DNA of 64,000 bases. It comes from Boswellia sacra. Taxonomy: Eukaryota; Streptophyta; Magnoliopsida; Sapindales; Burseraceae. The stretch covers positions 124,001-188,000 of the forward strand of contig SNVD02001362.1 of NCBI GenBank assembly GCA_013180625.2, read 5' to 3'. Position numbers and translations under genes: made by a program. Below are positions 53,939-64,000 of this stretch, piece after piece; position 1 is the stretch's first letter, and each line of letters starts with the position of its first letter. The notes beneath the pieces were generated by a model. It had not been told where the DNA came from. It saw nothing but the letters and a program-made list of their open reading frames with translations, and ran no database searches.

Positions 53939-56900
53939 ATGTCAGCTTCTCAAACCCTAGGCGGCCCTTCCCGCTGCGGCCGCGCTCTCGGCCCTTCTCT
54001 CGACAAGATCGTCAAAAATGCTGCGTGGCGCAAACATTCTCACATCGTTTCCTCTTGTAAATCCGCTCTCGACAAGCTCGACACCATCTTCGACAATCCT
54101 TCCCTTCAATCTTCTATCTTCGGCGTTTCTCAATCCGATGCTGAATTCCTTCTTCAACCAATCCTCCTCGCCCTCGATTCCGCCTATCCTAAAGTCGTCG
54201 AACCTGCTCTTGAATGCGCTTTCAAATTGTTCTCTGTCGGCCTAGCTCGTGGCGACATCGACCTTGACCAATCTCAGAATTCCAATCATTCTCTTTCTCT
54301 TCTTTCCAAATTGATTGATAGTGTTTGCAAGGTTTGTGGCATTGGCGAAGAATCTATTGAATTGTCTGTCCTTAGAGTTCTGCTCTCCGCCGTTCGATCC
54401 CCCTGCGTCTTGATCAGGGGAGATTGTTTGTTGCTTGTTGTCAGGACTTGCTACAATGTCTATCTCGGTGGACTCAATGGGACCAACCAGATCTGTGCCA
54501 AGTCCGTCCTTGCGCAGATTATGGTTATTGTTTTCACCAGAGCCGAGGAGGATTGCTTGGATGTACCAAACATTAAGACCATCTCCGTTAATGAATTATT
54601 GGAGTTTGCCGATAAGAATTTGAATGAAGGGAGTTCTATTCATTACTGTCAGAATTTTATCAATGAGGTTATGGCAGCCAGTGAAGGGGTGGCTTCTGAT
54701 GTGAAGCAGTCAACTCGAAATTCAACCAAAGAATTGTCAAATGGTGATTCTGACGCCTCCACAACAGATCAGAAAGGTGAGACGGAGGAAGGGAAAGGGA
54801 ATGGCACTGCTGAGTCCGATGTTGATAGTAAAATTAGGGAGGATGGGTTTGTTTTGTTTAAGAACATTTGTAAATTATCCATGAAGTTCTCATCACAGGA
54901 GAATCCTGATGATCAAATCCTTTTGAGGGGAAAGATATTGTCTCTGGAGCTGCTCAAGGTCGTCATGGATAATGGGGGTCCAGTTTGGCGCTCAAATGAG
55001 AGGCAAGTTATTGCTTTGCTCACCAAGAGCTGTCCACTTTTTCTTTTACAGGCATATTTTATGTTGTATGCTTTTGACAGCCTAATAATATTTCCATTTG
55101 TGGATCTGATGCTTACTTTTTTTTTGGTTACCATTAAGTAATTCAGCTTGCTGCTATATGGTAAAAACCATGGATTTGCATTAACTAGCTCTAAATGCTA
55201 AACTCTGAGATAGTTTACATTTCCTTTTTCTTGGCTCAGGTTTCTCAATGCTATGAAGCAGTATCTCTGTTTATCATTGTTAAAGAACAGTGCATTGTCA
55301 GTCATGACCATTTTCCAACTTCAGTGTTCTATTTTTATGAGCTTGCTATCGAAATATAGATCTGGTTTGAAAGCAGAAATTGGAATATTCTTTCCCATGC
55401 TCATTCTCCGGGTGCTTGAAAATGTTCTCCAGCCAAGTTTCTTGCAGAAGATGACTGTCCTTAACTTATTGGAGAAGATTTCTCAGGATTCACAGATTAT
55501 CATTGATATATTCGTGAATTATGACTGTGATGTGGATTCTCCAAACATATTTGAAAGGTACTACATGTCTATTGCTTGCTCTCTGGTGTCTCATTTACTG
55601 GCAGAAGTAATAATTTGTCAAAGATCTCAATAATGAATTGTGCAGAAATTTAATAGATGAGTATTTGCAGTTAGTTTAGGAAATACTGTTTGAAAATGGT
55701 AGGTTTTGTTGGTTTTCGTTTGGTATTCTTGAGTTCCCTATCTATATATGTTTGGTTTAGGAAAGTGGAATCTACTCTTTTGATTCTAGTGTGCACCTTT
55801 TCAACCATTACAAATTGTACCAAAGAGAAAGTTTAAAATCCATTTTTGTCATCCGAAATCAATTACCTTTTATGGGGCTAGTTAATGCCTTCAACCAATG
55901 TATGGGTCACTTGTAGGAACTTTAACTTTTGAATTTATGTGATGAAATGATGTGATAAAACAGCATTATATATTTCTGAGGTCTTGAAAGTAAGATATGA
56001 ACAGTTCCATCCAAGATAATTAATGGTTCTCGCTATTAAAAAGCATGGGAGCTCATTACTTATCTGTGAGCAGAAATGTTTTAAGTTGTAAATTAATTTA
56101 ATACCCTTTGGGACCGTACTTTGTGCTTCTCATGCGCATCGTGATTTCAAAATAGCATCTTGAGATATATTTTTCATACTTTTGAAATATAAAACTTGGC
56201 ATGTTTTAGGCTTGTTTGAATTATAGCTAGTGAAAGGAGAGGAAATTTGTCATTCTATGACTTGCTTTTATCAGCTGGCTGTTTCAAGTAATATTTAATG
56301 AACTAAAACTTCTGAACAAAAGCTCTTACACCTGAAACAATCACAAGTGTTGGGTTTCAGAATGTCGAGAATTGTGAAATAGCTCAAGAAACTCAACTGA
56401 CTGATTCAAATAGAAATACTATAGCCTGTATACTATGTATGAATTTTTCTTTTTCCCCCTTGGGAATCCTATTTGTCCCTAACAAAGCAACTCGTAGGAG
56501 ATTATGGACCTTGTTTGAATTTAACGAGGCCAGTGGGAAATAAATTGTCAGTCTCATGTTTGATCTTCTCAAAATATGTACTGTATCCAGGATTCCTGGG
56601 ATGTTTGTTGATGGTTTTCAGAATGGGGTTTTCTATGAAGAAAATGTCAAGCTCATTTTACTAGCTAGTTTTCCTTCAGGAAATTAAAATAATCTAAAGA
56701 TTTAATGGCTTTCTTGGTATATGCTCTTCTGTTCAGAAACTACTAGTTCAAATAATTTTAAAAGTTAAAAGTCAGAATTTCGTGCAATCTCTCTTGCTTT
56801 CATAAATATGCTAGTTTGTTTTAGTAATGATATTGCATTTTAGTAAAATGTATTAAAACCCTTATAATTCCATCAGATATTCGCAGGATTGTCAATGGCC

Positions 56901-59900
56901 TTCTGAAAACTGCTCTAGGACCAACTCCTGGTTCAACTACAACTTTGTCTCCGGCCCAGGATATTACTTTCAGATATGAATCAGTGAAATGCTTAGTTAG
57001 CATAATTAAGTCCATGGGATCTTGGATGGACCAACAGCTGAGAATAGGAGATTCCTGTTTGCCTAAGAGCTCTGAGAGTGACACATCAGCAGAGAATAAT
57101 TCAACTCCAACTGCAGAAGATGGAAATGTCCCTGACTATGATATGCATCCTGAAGTAAATTCTGAATTGTCAGATGCTGCTACTCTTGAGCAACGAAGGG
57201 CTTATAAAATTGAACTCCAGGTTGGTATTTGCTTTTAGAGGGAAAAATGTAATTAATTTCCCATCATGTTATGAATGCTGGTCATTTCATATACCTGTGC
57301 TGCACCTACCTGTTTTCAGAGGGATGCCCTATAAGTTTATGTTTATTGTACCACTCAATTTTCTCTAGAAAGAAAAAAAAATGTGGCACTTGACTGACTT
57401 TTTTGCTTCATCTATTTTTCTGTATATCTTCCTTTTTTTTTTAATCAGATTAAATTAGCCTTGTTCACCTCGTAGTCACACCTTTGCCATGTTACTTGCA
57501 GAAAGGTATATCGCTGTTTAATAGGAAGCCTTCCAAGGGAGTTGACTTGCTGATAAACACCAAAAAAATTGGTGGTTCTCCTGAAGAAGTGGCTTCTTTC
57601 CTGAAGAAAACCACTGGTCTTAATGAAACCATGATTGGTGATTATTTGGGTGAGAGGGAGGAATTTTCTTTGAGAGTTATGCATGCTTATGTGGACTCCT
57701 TCAATTTCAAAGGGATGGATTTTGGTGAAGCAATAAGGTTTTTCCTCCGAGGCTTCAGGTTACCTGGAGAGGCACAAAAAATTGACCGCATCATGGAAAA
57801 GTTTGCTGAGCGCTACTGTAAATGCAATCCGAATTCATTTACTAGTGCTGATACCGCTTACGTTCTTGCGTATTCTGTGATAATGCTCAACACAGACGCC
57901 CATAATAGCATGGTGAAAGACAAGGTTTGCTTGCAGAACCTGTTCATTTGTGTCTTCTTCTACACAATCATGACTTGTGAGGCTTTTCTCTGAATTAGGA
58001 AAAGTAGGTTATATATTGTTTTAGAGTTTTCTTCTTATTATATAATACTTTTTAGCCATATTGACTTTAGATTTTCTTGTCAGTAAGAATTGTATAAATC
58101 CCACGTTCAAGTTATATTTGGCTGCAATTGTAATCTTTTGTTGCTACACTTTTAGAAAATTGTAGAAATTTGCATGAGAAATCTGACTGATTAATTTTCA
58201 ATGCTTAGTGAAGAAAAGGGAATATTCTTGTCACACTTAACTTTTTGTAACATGTCATAGCAGTAATTTGTATGTGTGTTTCTACTATGTATGGATTAAA
58301 TTCTATTCTGACCTCTATTATGTATTGGTTTGCTATCCAGATGACAAAGGCTGATTTTATTAGGAACAATCGAGGAATAGATGATGGCAAGGACTTACCT
58401 GAAGAGTACCTTGGTGCCCTTTATGATCAAATTGTGAAAAATGAAATCAAAATGAATGCTATTTCGTCTGCTCCGCAGAAGCAGGGTAACAGCTTGAATA
58501 AACTTTTGGGATTGGATGGTATACTCAACCTAGTCACTGGGAAACAAGCTGAAGAAAAACCTTGGGGCGCAAATGGCCTTCTCATAAGGCACATTCAGGA
58601 GCAGTTTAAGGCAAAGTCAGGAAAATCAGAGTAAGCTCTTTCTAATCTCATAATGTTTAACAATTGTCAGATATTATTAATAGATCTTGATGGTCAACTT
58701 TATGAAACTTGATAGAGCACATAACATGGGAATTTGACTATTTTTTAAGCCATAATTTTTTGCTAGGACATAATAAGATCATATGGATTCTCTTTTTCCT
58801 GTGTACATTTTGTCGCTGCCAAGGGTTCCTATAAATTTTGTGTTTCTTCGATGACATAGGTTGTTGTGAATATTTTGTCAATTGAGACTATTTTGTTCAG
58901 TCATTTATGGGCTTTTTATCTCCCAATTGAAGCTATATTAAATATCATCTCATATATTGTAGTAGATGGAAAGTATCAACATAAACTAGACATCTACTAT
59001 CTCTTTATGCAAGGAAGTCTTTACTTTTCGTTTTTATTCATTACTCTCCAATTTTTTATATTCTTTTGTCCATCGTGTGCTTGTCATACCTAAAACGTAA
59101 GATCATCTTGGGACATAAAAAATGTATTATATATTGTACTTTGTTGGACCTAATCTACCTTCTCCATATCCTAGCTGTAGTACTAGCACGTATTTCAAGT
59201 TGGAGCTTTGCTTTTTTCTTAAATTGAAACCCTCCAGAAATACATCTAGATATTTTGTCTTATATAGTACTAATATTTTTTCAATCGGCACTAATATTTT
59301 TTTCAGTGTCACTCGGCATTGCAGATCTATTTGGGTATGCAGACCCAGAGAGATGCTTTTGTCACATCTGTGGCCAAGTTTACTTACCTCCACTGTGCTG
59401 CAGATATGAAACAAAAAAATGTGGATGCCGTAAAGGTAAGTTTTCATTTTAGTATTATTCGAATCGTCGGAAGCAGTAAAAAAAGACAAATGTACTTAAC
59501 TTTTAAATTCGTGTAATGCTATTTTAATGACTAGTTAGTCCCTGTGGATGTCACTTATATAACCATTTGAACTTGTTTCTGCGTTATTCAGGCAATAATA
59601 TCAATCGCTATTGAAGATGGTGATCATCTTCAAGAGGCCTGGGAGCATATATTAATGTGTCTGTCCCGAATTGAGCACCTCCATTCGTGTAATGCTATTT
59701 TAATGACTAGTTAGTCCCTGTGGATGTCACTTATATAACCATTTGAACTTGTTTCTGCGTTATTCAGGCAATAATATCAATCGCTATTGAAGATGGTGAT
59801 CATCTTCAAGAGGCCTGGGAGCATATATTAATGTGTCTGTCCCGAATTGAGCACCTCCAATTGTTGGGAGAAGGTGCCCCAAGTGATGCATCCTTCTTCT

Positions 59901-62900
59901 CAGGATCTCATATTGAAACAGAGGAGAAGACACCGAAATCTGTGGGTTTTCCATCCTTGAAGAAAAAGGGAACACTCCAGAATCCATCCGTGATGGCTGT
60001 TGTCCGAGGGGGTTCATATGACAGTGCCACTGTTGGAGTCAATTCCCCAGGATTGGTAACTCCAGAACAGATTAATCACTTTATCTCAAACTTGAATTTG
60101 CTGGACCAGATTGGCAATTTTGAGTTGAACCATGTCTTTGCACATAGCCAAAGGTTGAATAGTGAAGCAATAGTGGCTTTTGTAAAAGCCCTGTGCAAAG
60201 TTTCTATATCAGAGTTGCAATCTCCAACGGACCCTCGTGTATTTAGCCTTACAAAAATGGTTGAAATTGCGTAAGATTCTTCACTTTTTTAGTTATTTGT
60301 CTGGAATTAATATTTATCATCTGCTACAGTCATCATGGGATATGATTGTGAACTGGAAAAATTGTCTGGCTAGATTTTTTGTTTGAAAAAGACTAGAATT
60401 TCTCTCTTAAAATGTATATAACCTGTAATGGATTCCAATCAGATAGTCTGATGATTGATACATGCAAGTTTCTTAGTACTTCTCTATCTTACTTTTCTCC
60501 AACTCAAGGAGTGGACATAGATTAATTGCATGCTTATGTTGACTACTTGTAATGATGAGTCATGCTATCTCTAAGAACATTACTGTTATTGTTGCAGGCA
60601 TTACAATATGAACCGCATCAGATTAGTTTGGTCTCGCATGTGGAATGTTCTCTCTGATTTCTTTGTGTCAGTTGGCTTATCAGAAAATCTTTCTGTTGCA
60701 ATTTTTGTCATGGATTCATTGCGGCAGCTAGCTATGAAATTCTTAGAGCGTGAGGAATTGGCGAATTATAACTTCCAGAACGAATTTCTGAGACCATTTG
60801 TGATCATTATGCAGAAAAGCAATTCTACTGAAATTAGGGAATTAATAGTTCGGTGCATTTCCCAGATGGTCCTTAGCCGTGTCAGTAATGTGAAATCTGG
60901 ATGGAAAAGTGTTTTCATGGTACGTGAAAGAGTAGTGTATTAATTATGGTGTCACACATGGTGTTAATTCACTTCACATAGAAAGTAAAAAATATCTCAA
61001 TATTGAGCTCTAGAATCGAATTTTATTTAAATTAATTAAAATCAGGCAGAGTTCCATCTTTATATTGTTCTTTGGGTTTCTTAATAAGTTTGATAAATGA
61101 TGAAATTTACGAAATTAGGACAAATTGAACTGTAAGTTAAACTTCATGTTTGCTAAATTTGTAATTTGAAGAAACTTGGATTTGGACTGATAATAAATTT
61201 TTAATCAACTATTAATATCTGCAATGGTTCATGATTATTCAAAGGTTAAAGCACCTGGATTCGGAAAAATATCCTTCAACTTTCATTGCTACTTATCAGT
61301 TTGGGCATTGGACTCTTGCATTACTTTTTAGTTATTTGTTAAGCGATGGTGTGATTAAGCATATACATGGTAGCATCTTTTTGTTGCTAGCATTCATGTT
61401 AACGATTGTGATGTTGATTTGGGTAAGTTACTGAAAAAAGTTATGAGTTAAACTAAAACCTACTATTCCCCCAAGATCTTTTTACATTTAGTGAGTTCTA
61501 GTAGTGATTGCTGTAGCTAAATTCGTCAGATTTTTTGGATTATATTTGTGTGCTATCTACATGCTAGGCTGTCAAAAGCTTTTTCTGTAAATTGGCAATG
61601 CTCTGCAAGATAAAAGTTTAGATTGCTTTGGATATCAGGCTTTTTATTTTCTGCTTTATTAAGGGGGAAAGTTAGATTTTTCAACATCTGCTACACTATC
61701 TTTTAAATGTGTGACAAGTGGGTGGTTCTGCCCTTGTGATGGTGTTGCTTCTTACGAGATGCTGTACATTTCCAGGTTTTCACTGCTGCTGCAGCTGATG
61801 AGCGAAAGAATATCGTCTTGTTGGCCTTTCAGACCATGGAAAAAATTGTACGGGAGTATTTTCCTTATATAACAGAGACAGAGACGACGACTTTTACTGA
61901 TTGTGTTAAATGCCTTCTTACCTTCACAAATAGCAGATTTAACAGTGATGTTAGCCTCAATGCTATTGCATTTCTCCGGTTCTGCGCTGTCAAACTTGCA
62001 GATGGTGGCCTTATCTGCAATGACACGAGCAGTGTTGACAGTTTATCCAGTCCAAGAGCAAATGAGGATGCTTTGGATATTCAGAGTTGGACTGATAAAG
62101 ATGATCATGCTTCCTTTTGGGTTCCTTTGCTCACAGGTAATCTCAAATTGTCTTTATAATTAGATTCCTAGCAATTCTTTATGGATGGCTAAAGTTGCTG
62201 TTGATTGGTGGCTAAACTTGCTTTATGATAGAAATAATTTGATTTTACACTTTGCACCCTGTCAGACTTTATCCTATCAGTTATCTCTTTCAATCAAGCC
62301 CCTGTTAGATTCTCTCTTTTGGTTATCTCTAGATTCATGCCTGTGTTTATGCACTACCATTTACTAGTTGTATACCTGTCTGAAAGCTGCTGATCAAGCC
62401 TTTTTTTGGTCCTATTGCCTTTTCCTTCAATTATTACAGCTAGCCAATGTAGCCTTGTAGCATATCTTACACATGGATGGACTTCGAGGTACTTTTACCA
62501 TTTTTGAGGATAGGAGAGTGTATATGGGTTCAAGATAATTTGGAGACAACTCAGTGCTTGACTGAGTATATTTATATAGATTACGTCTGACATGCAATGT
62601 TCTAGTTTACAAAAATCAATTTGCTGTCTTCTTTTACAAAATTTAAAACCTTAATTTTTTTTTTTTCAGGTTTATCCAAACTAACATCTGATCCCAGATC
62701 AACCATCCGAAAGAGTTCTTTGGAAGTTCTTTTTAATATTCTGAAGGATCATGGTCATCTTTTCCCACGCCCTTTTTGGATCTGTGTTTTTAGTTCTGTG
62801 ATTTTCCCAATATTTAATGGTGTATGTGACAAGAGAGACCAGCTTGTTAAAGATGACCAAGAATCACCAGCTTCACAATCTCCACGACCTGAAGGGAGTA

Positions 62901-64000
62901 CTTGGGATTCTGAAACTTCTGCTGTTGGAGCACAGTGTCTAGTTGAACTATTTATTTGTTTCTTCGACACGGTGAGGTCTCAATTATCAAGTGTGGTATC
63001 AATTTTGACCGGATTCATAAGAAGTCCAATCCAGGGTCCTCCTAGCACCGGGGTATCTGCATTGTTGCATTTGGCAGGCGAACTGGGAAGCAGACTTTCA
63101 GAAGATGAGTGGAGGGAGATTTTGCTGGCTTTGAAGGAGGCAGCCGCATCTACGTTACCAAGCTTTTTGAAGGTCTTCAGAACCATGGATGACATTGAGA
63201 TTCCCAGTTCTCAGACTAATGCTGACATGGAAATGGATTCTGAACGTGAGTTGATCAATGAAGATCTTGAGGATGATAAACTACAAACTGCAGCATATGT
63301 GATCTCACGAATGAAATCTCATATCTCTTTGCAGCTACTCATTATTCAGGTTACATATATCTCTTTCTATGTTTGCTGTTGTGTTGAAAATTCTTCCTTT
63401 ATCCCAGGTACTTTTGTATGGAGGCTCTGACTTGTCCCCTTCATGTATGCATGCACGCATTAGCATTCTTATAGTTTGACATCTATTAGAGATGACCATT
63501 ATTTAAAAACCCCTTGCCATGCCATGTCAAATTACTGCTATGTATGATACAGCAAGAAATGCTGGCAACACTCTCTTTTTCACTCTTTTTCTCACTCCCT
63601 TGCTGCTTATGTTCACGTGTCCTATGTTTTAGTCCTTGGTAGTTGAATCAATAATTCACTTGTCATTATTGTAATAATAAAAGTTTGTAGACACATGTCG
63701 ATGCAGGTGGCACTTTTGCTTGTAAGATATTCAATTATTCAAATAGAAAATTTCAGAACAGTTGATTTGTTTGGGATGTTGGCTAATTATATCTTATTGT
63801 TATTAATTATTATTATTATTCATTTCAGGTTGCAACCGATTTGTTGAAACTGTGCCATCAATTCTTGTCAGCAGCAAACATAGCTATCCTTCTTGACATA
63901 TTTTCATCCGTTGCCTCACATGCTAACCAGCTGAACTCTGAGACAATTCTGCTGAAGAAAATACAGAAAGTATGCTCAATCTTGGAACTCTCAGATCCTC
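53939..64000 (+). CDS. BIG1/BIG4: BIG-type Sec7 ARF guanine-nucleotide exchange factor, partial and internally damaged
   Basis: Exons seen: 53939-55002, 55240-55557, 56887-57220, 57502-57924, 58341-58630, a remnant ending at 59435, 59768-60270, 60598-60919, 61776-62136, 62670-63349, and 63839 to the window edge. The protein starts [23 protein letters not shown] and HUS domains come first, including [20 protein letters not shown] and [11 protein letters not shown]. The Sec7 domain follows ([17 protein letters not shown] to YLGALYDQI), with the catalytic glutamate in [15 protein letters not shown] domains follow to the edge (ILELSDP). Family members activate ARF GTPases at the trans-Golgi for secretion and recycling. 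Intron 1 has a GC donor. Between 58631 and about 59330 the roughly 55 residues that open HDS1 in relatives are missing, and a direct splice would break frame. The exon at 59768 is preceded by a partial copy at 59592. The call is secure for family, less so for function of this copy. Confidence 0.88.
59507..59858 (+). repeat. 176-bp tandem duplication spanning intron end and part of a BIG exon
   Basis: The text from ATTCGTGTAATGCTATTTTA to ATTGAGCACCTCC occurs at 59507-59682 and again at 59683-59858, identical as far as I can read. Each copy has the branch region, the acceptor TTATTCAG and the first 90 or so bases of the exon reading [20 protein letters not shown]. Only the second copy runs on into the intact exon ([13 protein letters not shown]). 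Confidence 0.92.

Overview
This window is nuclear DNA from a flowering plant. Genes are split by short GT-AG introns, intergenic DNA is AT-rich, and every protein I recognise has its closest remembered relative in eudicots. The gene set and spacing would suit a compact rosid genome such as Citrus, but that genus is an inference, not something the sequence proves. I name 13 protein-coding genes (one runs off the right edge), three gene fragments or pseudogenes, and four candidate DNA-transposon remnants.

Layout, left to right. A calcium-dependent kinase of the CPK5/6/26 type (+, 1234-5273) faces a conserved, probably plastid protein (-, 6400-8622). A small conserved protein of unknown function follows (-, 10309-10788). 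Then comes a gene-poor stretch with scrambled pieces of a sugar-nucleotide-transporter-like gene and an Emigrant-like element. The intact CMP-sialic-acid-transporter-like gene is next (+, 15501-20380), then a hAT-like element, a xylem cysteine protease of the XCP1 type (+, 22758-24078) and a DUF89 damage-control phosphatase (-, 24666-28936). A dead polygalacturonase (-, 29840-31598) is followed by a small coiled-coil protein (-, 32309-32750), head to head with a DYW-type PPR editing factor like REME1 (+, 33197-35104). Two tandem aminoacylase-1 genes (-, 35706-38097 and 39272-41465) are separated by a broken copy of the PPR gene's tail. After an AT-rich region with two fold-back elements come an uncharacterised plant protein (+, 43480-44601), a divergent alpha-expansin like EXPA20 (+, 45560-46549), a THA8-like PPR protein (-, 47286-48095), an organellar glutamyl-tRNA synthetase (+, 49028-53139) and a BIG-type Sec7 ARF-GEF (+, 53939 to beyond 64000).

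Plant genes like these are not operons, so no shared pathway is implied. The order is still informative. From memory, Arabidopsis has CPK26, an unnamed gene, aminoacylase, EXPA20 and BIG1 together at At4g38230-At4g38200. It has CPK5, the transporter, XCP1, the DUF89 gene and BIG4 together at At4g35310-At4g35380. This window carries both sets interleaved, as expected for the arrangement before the Arabidopsis duplication and gene loss.

The most notable anomalies are these. The BIG gene lacks the sequence for the start of its HDS1 domain and has a 176-bp partial exon duplication just downstream. The XCP1 gene has an apparent extra T that cuts off its conserved C-terminus. Both aminoacylases end in RDEL behind a hydrophobic leader. 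The region also holds a tandem segmental duplication, and two or three introns appear to use GC donors.
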